Positions 26,306 through 34,589 of a stretch of DNA of 64,000 nt are shown one piece after another. Source of the stretch: Bradyrhizobium iriomotense (lineage in GTDB: Bacteria; Pseudomonadota; Alphaproteobacteria; Rhizobiales; Xanthobacteraceae); contig NZ_JAFCLP010000015.1 in NCBI RefSeq assembly GCF_018129405.1, positions 118,519 through 182,518 of the forward strand. Direction: 5' to 3'. Position 1 is the first letter of the stretch. Every line of letters starts with the position of its first letter. Position numbers and translations under genes: made by a program. The notes below the pieces were generated by a model. That model worked only from the letters and a program-made list of their open reading frames with translations. It was not told the origin of the DNA and made no database searches.

Positions 26306-26998
26306 ATGGGCCACGACGAACTAGTGATTATCGTCAGAGTGGCAGGTGCCCTCCTGATCGGCGCCATGATTGGATTTGAGCGTTCGTTTCACGGCAGGCC
26401 AGCGGGCTTTAGAACCCATTCGCTGGTCTGCATTGCCTCAGCAATACTGATGATTGTCACAGTGTATCAGCACCAGTGGATGACCTTGCTTGAACACGAC
26501 GCCATCCGGACTGACCCAACCCGCATGGCGCAGGGAATTATGACCGGCATCGGCTTTTTAGGCGCTGGGGTCATCTTCAAGGAGGGGCTGACCGTCCGGG
26601 GATTGACAACGGCCGCGTCCATCTGGGTGACGGCAGCGATCGGGATTCTGGTTGGAATTGGATTCTGGTTTGCGGCGTTCGTTGGCGCTGTTGCGACCCT
26701 TATGGTGCTCGCGTTATTCAGGGTCATCGAGGCGCGATTGCCGAGTGAGTTCTACGCCCACCACATGCTGCGCTTCGCCCGAGACAACGTTATGGGCGAA
26801 AGTGAGATCCACAAGATGATCGGGGCTCACGGCTTTACGATCGCCAACCTGTCATCCCGCCTCAGCGAGGGCGGGCAGCAGTTCGAATACCGGATGACCA
26901 TCAAGAGTCGCGACAGGGCTAATGCGGAAAGGCTGGCCAAGCATTTGCGCGGCTTGCCCGAGGTAGTTGAGTTTCGCATTACGCCAACCGGGGACTAG
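26306..26998 (+). CDS. MgtC/SapB-family membrane protein
   Basis: 230 residues. The N-terminal ~140 carry four to five helices with the MgtC pattern GALLIGAMIGFERSFHGRPAG, GIMTGIGFLGAGVIF and GLTTAASIWVTAAIG. The C-terminal ~80 form an ACT-like cytosolic domain. MgtC proteins modulate the F-type ATPase and Mg-limited or acid survival in intracellular bacteria. A terminator hairpin follows at 27081. Confidence 0.88.
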   Translation: MGHDELVIIVRVAGALLIGAMIGFERSFHGRPAGFRTHSLVCIASAILMIVTVYQHQWMTLLEHDAIRTDPTRMAQGIMTGIGFLGAGVIFKEGLTVRGLTTAASIWVTAAIGILVGIGFWFAAFVGAVATLMVLALFRVIEARLPSEFYAHHMLRFARDNVMGESEIHKMIGAHGFTIANLSSRLSEGGQQFEYRMTIKSRDRANAERLAKHLRGLPEVVEFRITPTGD

Positions 26999-27029
26999 CC
27001 ACCGAGTGGCTTATTGCTACCTAGGGTGA

Positions 27030-27049
27030 TACCCTCAGCGCTGAGGGTA
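27030..27049. repeat. 20-bp perfect palindrome
   Basis: TACCCTCAGCGCTGAGGGTA reads the same on both strands. It lies 32 bases after the mgtC stop and has no T-run. It could be an operator or a dimeric protein site. No second copy was noticed in the window. Confidence 0.7.
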
Positions 27050-27080
27050 CCGCACAACAGTATTCTCCCGATGACTCAAT

Positions 27081-27124
27081 CCCGTTCCCACCTCCGTTTC
27101 CCCCTTGGGAGCGGGTTTCTTTTC
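27081..27124 (+). terminator. Rho-independent terminator after mgtC
   Basis: The CCCGTTCCCA arm pairs with TGGGAGCGGG across a pyrimidine-rich loop (one G-T pair), followed by TTTCTTTT. It reads on the plus strand and ends the mgtC transcript. Confidence 0.7.
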
Positions 27125-27170
27125 AAGGGTCCTGAGTCGATCTCGCGGGTGTCATAAGTGCGGCGCGGGG

Positions 27171-27548
27171 CTATTTCGGAAATAGCTTGTCACGAATGTA
27201 GCGCGATGTTGGCGTCAGCCTGATGCCACGCGGCTTGCGCCATGCCGCCTTGTCGATCTCGCGCTTGTCGCCAATCTTCAACGGGCCGGAGACCTTCTTC
27301 GCGATGAAGATGGCATCACTCATCCTGCGCCCCGATCGGCGGTTCTTCGCCTTCACTTCTTTCCAGAGCCTCACAGTGCCGAGTTTGAGCTTCGGCAGCT
27401 CTTCCCCGATCTCGCGGCGTAGGCATTTCCTCTCGCTTTCACCCAGGTGTTTGCGGCCACCGGGAAACATCCAAAGCTTGTCGCGCCGGCGCCTGACAAG
27501 GAGCACGCGCCCTTTCCTCGCGGCGACTAATTTTGAAGATTTGGCCAT
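27171..27548 (-). CDS. Nudix hydrolase (short form)
   Basis: About 125 residues from ATG 27548 (the frame is open to 27593). A Nudix box is present: GGRKHLGESERKCLRREIGEELP. The remainder is unusually basic (VRRRRDKLW; KAKNRRSGRRM). The substrate is unknown. It is the second Nudix protein in the island and unlike the one at 23574. Confidence 0.8.
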   Translation of the reverse strand: MAKSSKLVAARKGRVLLVRRRRDKLWMFPGGRKHLGESERKCLRREIGEELPKLKLGTVRLWKEVKAKNRRSGRRMSDAIFIAKKVSGPLKIGDKREIDKAAWRKPRGIRLTPTSRYIRDKLFPK

Positions 27549-27650
27549 CCAGGCTCGACTCAAAATGGTTGCGGCGTCATTGTACTTCACCATTGTCGAG
27601 CTTCAACGACGCGGCCTGCGATAGTCCGTCCCTGTCCAGAAGAGCCACGG

Positions 27651-27680
27651 AAAAACCCCGCCTCCAAGAGGAGACGGGGT
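27651..27680 (-). terminator. Rho-independent terminator, minus strand
   Basis: Read on the minus strand: ACCCCGTCTCC, loop TCTT, GGAGGCGGGGT, then a run of T. The stem is 11 bp with one G-T pair. It ends leftward transcripts from the acetyltransferase genes at 27840-28770. Confidence 0.8.
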
Positions 27681-27839
27681 CTAAGTCAGAGGGAGGTACT
27701 CGCTGGCCAGCGCGTACCCCCGCACCAAAGCTACCACAAGAAGGGTGCGCAACAATAGGCAGTTTGACGGGGAAGTCTGGGGCGCATCCGCTCGGGGCTG
27801 CCGCGCTGCTCATTGGTCATGTCGGTTTGCTTGAGCCCG

Positions 27840-28289
27840 TTAAGCGCGCCGTACTTCGAAGTATGTTTTGCCTCCGCGCTCGAAGCCCGCCCCTTCATAG
27901 AAGTGCAGGGTTGTCTCACGCCTCGAACCTGTCGCCAAATGAACCTTATAGCAATCAGCCCGCGTGGCGATATCCAGAGCATGGGCAAGAACCCGTCGGC
28001 CTAGCCCACGCTTTCGGTATTCTGCGTGGGTGACCACATTTTCAATCACCCCATACGATCTACCGCCGCGAGACAGGTTCGGCACAATCGCGAGAGTGCA
28101 TGAAGACACAAGCAGTTCTGCTGTTTGCGCGACGATCACGGTCATGAAGTCGGATGTAAGCAAGGTCGTCCAAACGCGCTCGGCTGTGGCCGCCTCTAGT
28201 TGAGGTTCGTGGGGATGAAGATGCTGGTAAAGCTTCAACACGTCAGGCAGATCGCGTTGCGTCGCTGAACGGACAATGACTTCGTTCAT
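27840..28289 (-). CDS. GNAT-family N-acetyltransferase
   Basis: 149 residues. GNAT landmarks are VIENVVTHAEYRKRGLGRRVL (acetyl-CoA pyrophosphate loop RKRGLG) and late LHFYEGAGFERGGKTYF. It resembles the small stand-alone acetyltransferases that act on amines or antibiotics. The substrate is unknown. A second GNAT gene lies upstream on the same strand. Confidence 0.85.
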   Translation of the reverse strand: MNEVIVRSATQRDLPDVLKLYQHLHPHEPQLEAATAERVWTTLLTSDFMTVIVAQTAELLVSSCTLAIVPNLSRGGRSYGVIENVVTHAEYRKRGLGRRVLAHALDIATRADCYKVHLATGSRRETTLHFYEGAGFERGGKTYFEVRRA

Positions 28290-28338
28290 TCAATAACCCA
28301 CCGACCGATAAGGATTGGCATTGCGGGGAAGGCCTTGA

Positions 28339-28770
28339 TTAGCCGGTCAGCGCTTTCTGCATAAATATTCGATGCTGCCCGGGTGGGTAGTCGTCGAGTA
28401 TGCCAAACGCGCTGTAGCCAAGCCGTTCGTAAAATGCGCGTGCTTGAAAGCTGTACGTATCCAACCACGCTCCACGACACCCCCGGGCAATCGCCTCCTG
28501 CTCCGCTTGGAGCATTATTCTTCTACCAAAGCCGATGCCGCGCAGGCTGTCTGGCACGAATAGAAGACCGACGTGCATGAATGAAAAATTCGTCGCTCCC
28601 CACAGACCGCCTATGATTTCGCCGCTGTCTTGGTCAGATAGAATAATTACCAAGGGCCGGTGGCTTTCCGGCTGACTGGCGCGGCTGTTGTTGAATGCAA
28701 TCAAAGGTCCCACGATTGCCTCCCGTATGCCGGCCTCGGGAGCGTCGGTCATCGTGAGCTTTGGTCGCAT
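28339..28770 (-). CDS. GNAT-family N-acetyltransferase
   Basis: About 143 residues from ATG 28770. The CoA-binding loop is VPDSLRGIGFGRRIM. The C-terminal part reads SFQARAFYERLGYSAFG. It is related to the YhbS/antibiotic-type group by pattern only. It lies 49 bases upstream of the other GNAT gene and probably shares its terminator. Confidence 0.82.
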   Translation of the reverse strand: MRPKLTMTDAPEAGIREAIVGPLIAFNNSRASQPESHRPLVIILSDQDSGEIIGGLWGATNFSFMHVGLLFVPDSLRGIGFGRRIMLQAEQEAIARGCRGAWLDTYSFQARAFYERLGYSAFGILDDYPPGQHRIFMQKALTG

Positions 28771-29138
28771 CGAGTTCTGCCTATTATCACGTAGGGATTT
28801 CGGTGATGAAGCGACGATAGCTCGTTCTACGAAAGGTTGCAAAGATTAGCTCATCTTGCGGGGAACAGCGCTGATGGGATCTAAGCGGAGAGTAATCGCG
28901 AACGGCATAGGCGCGATACTAACAATGCCGCCCCACTTACAGCAACTCACTCAGTGCTCGCCGGACGGTCTGAATCGCAGCTCCGGGGCAAGATTTGACT
29001 ATGAGACCACGGCAGGGTTTACCCCAAAGAGCCGACACCAAGGCGAGCAGTGATCTTCGACGCTAAGGGCCAATTGCGGAAAAGGACTGCTCGGTTGTAG
29101 GCTCAAAGTTGACTTGGCCTCAGCGAATCTGAATCCCG

Positions 29139-29789
29139 ATGGAAATGAGAAAGCAATTGCTGTCTGAGTTGGCCGATCGGCTTGTTATGACGGCACCAGA
29201 CCGGATCGTCCGCGTCGCTATCGACGGTGTAGACGGGGCCGGAAAGACTACATTCGCCGACGAACTCGGAAGCGTTGTTGCGACTAAGGGCCGGCCCATC
29301 ATTCGAGCGTCGGTGGACGGATTTCATAATCCCAAGGCGGTCAGATATCAGTGTGGGCGACACTCGCCAGAAGGCTTTTTCAAGGACTCGTACAATTACC
29401 CGGCATTGAAGCAATACCTGCTAGACCCGCTAAGCCCCGGTGGCTCTCGCAGGTATCGTCGAGCATTTTTTGATCACGTGACCGATGACATCGTACCTGT
29501 CAATGATCTGGAGGCACCGCCGTCTTCCATTTTGCTGATAGACGGCATCTTTCTCCATCGGCCCGAATTGCTCCCGTACTGGGACGCTTCGATCTTCCTC
29601 CGAACAGACTTTACTGTATCCGTTGCGCGGTGCGCTTCGCGCGACGGTTCGTCGCCCGACCCTGCGGCTCAATCGAACCGACGGTACGTTGAGGGACAGC
29701 GGCTCTATCTTCGAAGCTGCCAGCCCGAAGCGAAGGCCACGATCGTAATCGATTACAACGACCTTGCGATCCCCTCGATTGTGACGTGA
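29139..29789 (+). CDS. Uridine-kinase-like P-loop NTPase
   Basis: 216 residues. Walker A GVDGAGKTT lies at residues ~30-38. It is followed by ASVDGFHNPK, LIDGIFLHRPEL and a C-terminal region with YVEGQRLYL. This is the uridine kinase-like family often seen in actinobacteria and rhizobia; it may phosphorylate a nucleoside or related small molecule. The true substrate is uncertain. It appears monocistronic cargo. Confidence 0.8.
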   Translation: MEMRKQLLSELADRLVMTAPDRIVRVAIDGVDGAGKTTFADELGSVVATKGRPIIRASVDGFHNPKAVRYQCGRHSPEGFFKDSYNYPALKQYLLDPLSPGGSRRYRRAFFDHVTDDIVPVNDLEAPPSSILLIDGIFLHRPELLPYWDASIFLRTDFTVSVARCASRDGSSPDPAAQSNRRYVEGQRLYLRSCQPEAKATIVIDYNDLAIPSIVT

Positions 29790-29918
29790 GCAGTTCAAGC
29801 GACAAGATCGGCTGTGGGTGAGTCACCGCTTGGAAGTTGGCCGGAGACTTCCGGTCTGTCCCGCTAAGCGGACCTCAGCGAGGCGCCCACTTTGGGGCGC
29901 CGATAACTAGGGTCGAGG

Positions 29919-30125
29919 TCACGCCCCGATCAGCTTCGCGAATGCCATACCAGCACCGAACAGCGCCGCGCCAGCGACCATCCCGCCAACGGGGAACAGC
30001 CAGAGCGTCCGAGCATCCTTTGCGATCAAGACGCGCTGCTCAGCGGCGAACTTGCGAGTCTCTTCCTGCATGCGCTCGATACGCGCGACCTGCTCTTGTT
30101 GGTCCATCAACGTCGTGTCCGTCAT
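29919..30125 (-). CDS. Small membrane protein next to the replication module
   Basis: About 68 residues from ATG 30125. A coiled-coil N-terminal half (EQVARIERMQEETRKFAAEQ) precedes one hydrophobic, glycine-rich helix. The architecture resembles small phage or plasmid membrane proteins. It is separated from the RepA-like gene by the repeat array at 30202-30345. Confidence 0.55.
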   Translation of the reverse strand: MTDTTLMDQQEQVARIERMQEETRKFAAEQRVLIAKDARTLWLFPVGGMVAGAALFGAGMAFAKLIGA

Positions 30126-30201
30126 GGGGTGTCCTTGACCATTGGTCCAACTTGGGCCGTTCTGATGGTCGGTAATACTTCTAACAAAACCCTCAACGAA
30201 A

Positions 30202-30345
30202 GTGGACAAAGTGGACATTCCCCCTAAGGGTCTTGTCCATCTGTCCACTTTGTCCACTCCCCACACCCCTTTGGGGGTGGTGTGGGAGTAGACACCGGAC
30301 CGTTGGACATTTTGGACAAATGTCCACTCTGTCCAATTTGTCGAC
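30202..30345. repeat. Array of TGTCCA/TGGACA repeats at 9-bp spacing (candidate iterons)
   Basis: The six-base core TGGACA or its complement occurs at 30203, 30212, 30234, 30242, 30251, 30304, 30313, 30321 and 30330. Neighbours come in pairs exactly 9 bases apart (30203/30212, 30242/30251, 30304/30313, 30321/30330). A GC-rich hairpin (arms CCCACACC/GGTGTGGG) lies in the middle at about 30260-30286. The array sits directly next to the RepA-like ATPase and primase genes, so a replication origin or a binding site for a replication or partition protein is the leading idea. Confidence 0.65.
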
Positions 30346-31506
30346 TCACCCCAGGACCGGCCAAATCAGTGATTTGTTTTGGGAGAGGGATGCGCCAGCA
30401 ATCATGTTTTCGTCCCTCGCGGCATCAAGGGCACGGTCGAAGGCTTTGTATTTCGCCGAGTCTGTCTTTTCCGGGTTGCCGGTGATGTACCGGCGCATGA
30501 AGTTGTTCCGAACCTCGGTGACACTCACGGCTTTGACGGTCGGACCTTCGGGGATTTTGTAGTCCTGACCATAGCTTGCCAGCGCCTCATTGAACGACTC
30601 GGTGAAGTCGCGCGGAATCTTGCTCTTCACTTTGGCCACCACTGCTTGCGGGGTGGCTTCTCCGGCATCGTCTGAGAACTCGATATATCCGGCGGTCATC
30701 GGGTCTCCATCTTCGTCGAGACCAAGTACATGGCTCCGTACTTCGAATGATCCCAGCGAACCGGTACCGCCGCGCCGAGACTTAGTCAGCGCTAAAGACC
30801 GTTTAGAGGTCTTGCCAGATACATCAGTTACTCCAAGCACCGAAAGGATTGCATCGGCCCCAGCACCGTATGCCGAAGCGCCGCGAACGCCGGTCTCGGC
30901 GTTCTTCCCGTGGTGGGCAATAGGCATGACCAGCACGTCGTTGGCGTTGCCAACTCGGGCCAATTCTTTCATCAGGCGCGCTGCTTCAGCGTTGTCGTTT
31001 TCGTCGGCGATATTGAAACAGGCCGCAAGAGTGTCGATCACAACCAACCGAAGATTGGCGGCGAATTTATCGGCGCACTCCCACGATGCCTCGGCAACGG
31101 CATGTTCAAGCCAAATGATGATGTTGTGCTGTGACAGTCCGGCCGGGGGCTCGCTGACGAAGAACGGAATCTGGCCGGCGTGGCCGTCCTGAAATTTCCC
31201 CGCGCGGGCCGCCTCGACCCGCGAGTCAATCTCGCCACCGCCCTCAGCGGCAATCCAGAGAACCCCGCCCGGGCGCACGCGGCGGCCGAGAAACTCTTGG
31301 TCGAACACCAGAGACAAACATAAGTCAGCGCCAACGAAGGTCTTGCCCGCCGCATATTGTCCGGAGAGCAGCGCAATTCCGGTACGGGGGAGAATGCCCT
31401 TCACCAGCCATTGCGGCGGTTCCGGCGAGGTCGCTCCGATGGCCCGCAGCGATACGGTGTTGACCGGACTGGGCTGGGGCGCGGGAAAGATCGCGATTTT
31501 CGCCAT
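30346..31506 (-). CDS. RepA-like AAA/RecA-fold ATPase (replicative helicase type)
   Basis: 386 residues. Walker A SGQYAAGKT lies at residues ~48-56, Walker B LRLVVIDTLAA near 155. Later SLALTKSRRGG is typical of the RepA/AAA_25 family. Such proteins load or act as hexameric helicases in plasmids and integrated elements. It starts three bases after the primase-polymerase stop, and the two form one replication unit. Confidence 0.82.
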   Translation of the reverse strand: MAKIAIFPAPQPSPVNTVSLRAIGATSPEPPQWLVKGILPRTGIALLSGQYAAGKTFVGADLCLSLVFDQEFLGRRVRPGGVLWIAAEGGGEIDSRVEAARAGKFQDGHAGQIPFFVSEPPAGLSQHNIIIWLEHAVAEASWECADKFAANLRLVVIDTLAACFNIADENDNAEAARLMKELARVGNANDVLVMPIAHHGKNAETGVRGASAYGAGADAILSVLGVTDVSGKTSKRSLALTKSRRGGTGSLGSFEVRSHVLGLDEDGDPMTAGYIEFSDDAGEATPQAVVAKVKSKIPRDFTESFNEALASYGQDYKIPEGPTVKAVSVTEVRNNFMRRYITGNPEKTDSAKYKAFDRALDAARDENMIAGASLSQNKSLIWPVLG

Positions 31507-31509
31507 CTG

Positions 31510-32526
31510 TCAGGCTTTCTTTTTCATAGCGGCGGTAATGACCCGGCTCGCCAATGCAGCTTCTTCGGGGTCTTCGAGCGGCACACCGACAAGCGGGGCG
31601 AGCCAAAGCAGAGCTTCGGCATTGGTCACACGGCGTGCTTCCATGACAACATCGATCGGGGTATAGCCCTTGGGGCCATCGCCAAAGTCTACGATACCGT
31701 CCGATTTGAACGACAGGTTCGGCTTGCGCAAATGGAGCGCTCGCCCGGTGCTAGACGGCCGCCACTCGGCGACGGCCTTGAAGCTGCTTCCGGCGCGAAA
31801 CCAGCGCTTCAATTCGAGTGCGGGCACCCAGGCGGCAAGGTTCGCCAGCGCAGCGTCATTCACCGCGCGGAAGAGGGACGCCGCGTCAGAGCCGCCGGGA
31901 GATGCAACGGGCTGCTCGACGGCCCCGCCGCATGACTGCCGGCGTTCCAGAAGGGTCCAGCCGAATGAGCGAAGGATTTCTTCCATCGCGGCGCGGTGCT
32001 CATGGGTGAGCACCGGAAGCGCTTCAAGCGGGGTGTCTTCTAACGTCGCGTCAGACCACCAATAATAAGGGTGGCCAGTGTCCGGATGAATCGAAGGCGG
32101 AATCACAGTCTGACGACCACCACTCAGGAAATCGAGCAGGCGGATTCCGTTGGCATCGTTGTAAGGCCGGGACTTCATCGGCACGATAGAACGATAGAAC
32201 GCGGTGAGGCCTTTCCGGCCGATCTTGACGACGACGGCCGGCGGCAGCACCGAGAGGATCGGATCAATGATCGCGTCGTAACCGTCGATATCGACAGCAA
32301 CTAAGCCGCCGAATCCGGTGGCGACCCCGACGCCCATTGCCGGGGCGCGAGAATACCCAGCGACAAAAAAGGACGTCGGCGCTTCATTGCAGTACTTCTG
32401 CCATCCGGACAGAGCGGGGGCCTTGCCCGCGCCGAGTTTCGGGACATCAGGCGGCAGGATCGGCAACGGCGAATAGCCGAGCGCGATAAGGGACGGAGCG
32501 GTCTGCGCGAAGGGAGTTTCAGGCAT
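31510..32526 (-). CDS. Bifunctional DNA primase/polymerase (PrimPol, AEP superfamily)
   Basis: About 338 residues from ATG 32526. N-terminal PrimPol features: PLPILPPD, WQKYCNEAP, GVGVATGFGGLVAVDIDG (metal-binding Asp pair), and SGGRQTVIPPSIHPDTGHPYYW with the nucleotide-binding His. It should synthesise primers for element replication together with the RepA-like ATPase. It overlaps the upstream small gene by eight bases. Confidence 0.85.
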   Translation of the reverse strand: MPETPFAQTAPSLIALGYSPLPILPPDVPKLGAGKAPALSGWQKYCNEAPTSFFVAGYSRAPAMGVGVATGFGGLVAVDIDGYDAIIDPILSVLPPAVVVKIGRKGLTAFYRSIVPMKSRPYNDANGIRLLDFLSGGRQTVIPPSIHPDTGHPYYWWSDATLEDTPLEALPVLTHEHRAAMEEILRSFGWTLLERRQSCGGAVEQPVASPGGSDAASLFRAVNDAALANLAAWVPALELKRWFRAGSSFKAVAEWRPSSTGRALHLRKPNLSFKSDGIVDFGDGPKGYTPIDVVMEARRVTNAEALLWLAPLVGVPLEDPEEAALASRVITAAMKKKA

Positions 32527-32851
32527 GAGCGCAGACCCGAGATGCGTGACGATCGGTCGAGCGCATCCACTCATACACGGCCATCAAGCGCTTACGGGGC
32601 GTTCCTTCCTTGAACGGCCCGGCGACGAGGCGAACCATCTCCACATCGAGCAGTTCGTAACAGAGGCCGTCGCGCGGGTAGAAGATCAGGTTCGTCCAGC
32701 CGTGCTTGGGGCTGTGACGCGCGACGATCCTAACGGTCGCATCGGGATTCTCTGCGAAATAGTCAGCGCTCGGCTTGAGGTGACGGGGATTCGATCGCCC
32801 CCATTGCCGCGCCTCGAATGCGCTATTGTAGGTCTTGTCATCGTCCTTCAT
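32519..32851 (-). CDS. Hypothetical protein of the replication operon
   Basis: 110 residues from ATG 32851. The segments SADYFAENPDATVRIVARHS and NLIFYPRDGLCYELLD suggest a small alpha/beta fold. No family was recognised. It overlaps the primase start and is likely co-translated. Confidence 0.55.
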   Translation of the reverse strand: MKDDDKTYNSAFEARQWGRSNPRHLKPSADYFAENPDATVRIVARHSPKHGWTNLIFYPRDGLCYELLDVEMVRLVAGPFKEGTPRKRLMAVYEWMRSTDRHASRVCAHA

Positions 32852-32898
32852 ATCGACTTCCTTCCAGCCCGCCGCGCCAACGGCGGGTTTGTCTTTGG

Positions 32899-33102
32899 CT
32901 ATGCGGAGGGCTTTCCACCCGGCCTGACGCTATTGGCATGCATCCATTCTGCGATAGCCTCGCGGCGGTACATCGGCGTTCGGCCCACCCTGATGTGGCC
33001 GGGCGCGCGCTGCTGCCGCCGCAGAAGTCGTGCCCACGACACCGACTTGCCGACGAAGTCGGCGAACTCAGCCTCAGTAAAAAGAAAGTCGTCATTGGTC
33101 AT
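32899..33102 (-). CDS. AlpA-like HTH DNA-binding protein
   Basis: About 67 residues from ATG 33102. FTEAEFADFVGKSVSWARLLR is a predicted HTH; TPMYRREAIAEWM is the wing and C-terminal helix common to excisionase/AlpA proteins. It lies first in line before the replication genes, so it may control them. Confidence 0.65.
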   Translation of the reverse strand: MTNDDFLFTEAEFADFVGKSVSWARLLRRQQRAPGHIRVGRTPMYRREAIAEWMHANSVRPGGKPSA

Positions 33103-33292
33103 GACTTGCCTCGGATTGTTTCGGGTGGTCGGAATCTGGCAGATTTTGTCACTTGCTGAGGGGTCGGTTCGGTATCCCTTGCCAAAAATCCTCTTGCTCA
33201 GGGCAAACATCTGTCGACCACGCGGCATGACCGCGTGTCGGAAGGCGCAAATCGGGAGGGAAAGTAGTGGCGGCCGGTCGGGAACGGTCCGC

Positions 33293-33676
33293 CTAGGAGG
33301 CGGGGCGAGCCGACAAGTCTATCGCCTGATAGCGGCGGCGCGCGCGAGCCATTGTGGACTCGGTCGCCTTCATTTTCTCGATATCTGCCTCGAAACTCTC
33401 GAAGATCGGAAGGTAGACCTCGCCGCCCTGGGGCGCTCGCTTCATGGCGATGGCAAGCCGGTCGAGGCAGCGTTCGAGCAGATCAATAGTGATCGGCTCA
33501 TCGGCAGAAATCTTGCCGATAGGGCGGGTGCGGCGGTCACGACCATGGTCGCGAAGTGCCTTCACACAAAGCTCAATGTCGCTCGGACCAAGCAACACTT
33601 CCTCCTGGCCTTCGAGGCAGTCCGCAAGCGCGTGAGCATGTTCAGGGGAGCCAATTTCAAAATCGTCGATATTCAC
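33293..33676 (-). CDS. Hypothetical protein
   Basis: 127 residues from ATG 33676. Acidic N-terminal half (GSPEHAHALADCLEGQEEVL), basic C-terminal helix (TMARARRRYQAIDL). No motif was recognised. It lies between two HTH genes of the element. Confidence 0.5.
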   Translation of the reverse strand: MNIDDFEIGSPEHAHALADCLEGQEEVLLGPSDIELCVKALRDHGRDRRTRPIGKISADEPITIDLLERCLDRLAIAMKRAPQGGEVYLPIFESFEADIEKMKATESTMARARRRYQAIDLSARPAS

Positions 33677-33805
33677 GGTGATGCTTCTCTCAATTGATGA
33701 AAGGGCGTGCGTCAGCCCATCCGTTGGCGCCCCCGCCAGCGGATTCGGTAGGATCGGATCGAGGCGGTGTCGGTGGCGGTCGGTCTGGTTAAGCCGAAAC
33801 CGGCG

Positions 33806-34018
33806 TCACGCCGAGCGCTCCGGCGCGCGATCATTGGAACTGGCCGCCGCTCGGTTCGTAAGCCACGCCTCGATCTCTGCCGCATCGAAGAATCTGGCGC
33901 GACCGATATAGATGGGCGCAGGCATGCCCTGTGTGCGTTGCTTGACGTGCCGCTCGAAAGTGGCCTTCGGCATATCCAGCCGTTCCCGCACCGTTTCGGA
34001 TTTGATCAGTTGTCTCAT
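33806..34018 (-). CDS. AlpA-family HTH regulator / excisionase candidate
   Basis: 70 residues. SETVRERLDMPKATFERHVK forms the HTH; IGRARFFDAAEIEAWL is the usual AlpA/excisionase C-terminal pattern. As one of the closest small HTH genes to the integrase it is a good candidate for the recombination directionality factor. Confidence 0.7.
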   Translation of the reverse strand: MRQLIKSETVRERLDMPKATFERHVKQRTQGMPAPIYIGRARFFDAAEIEAWLTNRAAASSNDRAPERSA

Positions 34019-34131
34019 TCTACACCTCCTGAGACTTGATGGTGGCTCAAGAGGTACCGGGAACTACCACTCAATTGCGAGGTAAAAGGAAGCCGACGGA
34101 CCTTACCCCAAAATCGACGGATGGTCCGTCG

Positions 34132-34587
34132 CTATCCGTTGCGCTGAAACTTTTGCCAAGCCTTACGCACCGTCTCGCTGTTGAGGTACGGCAACGATTC
34201 CGCGACAGCTTCGATAGCGGCGCCGACCTTCTTTCCGTTTTCGATTTGGCGGGCAACCGCTGCGCCGATGGAAAGATTCCGCCAATCTCGTTGGAACGCA
34301 CCGATCGGATCGGCCTTCCCGTCGCCTCGCCAGATTGCGCCAAGTTCTTCGGGGCGGAATGTGATGGGATGAGCCGCGTCAACTCCGGCACGCATGGCTT
34401 GTGCGGCAACATCCGCGAGACCTGCCGCGAAACGGTCGATCTCTGCCTGGATTACATGTGGCACGGCGCGCGAGTGCTGACGTGCAAGGCTGTAAGCCCG
34501 CCACGCCGCTGCGACGTTGCCCGTCGATATGAAGAACGTAGTCAGGTCCGTGATTTCCGAAGCGACCAGATCGGGGAGGGGGGACAT
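34132..34587 (-). CDS. Hypothetical protein downstream of integrase
   Basis: About 151 residues from ATG 34587, right after the integrase stop. It is mainly helical with SEITDLTTFFISTGNVAAAWRA and a basic C-terminal end. The function is unknown; it is probably co-transcribed with the integrase. Confidence 0.55.
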   Translation of the reverse strand: MSPLPDLVASEITDLTTFFISTGNVAAAWRAYSLARQHSRAVPHVIQAEIDRFAAGLADVAAQAMRAGVDAAHPITFRPEELGAIWRGDGKADPIGAFQRDWRNLSIGAAVARQIENGKKVGAAIEAVAESLPYLNSETVRKAWQKFQRNG

Positions 34588-34589
34588 CG

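Noticed and set aside
30202-30345. CRISPR-like array
   Set aside because: Repeat units are only about 6-7 bases in mixed orientation without spacers; better read as iterons.
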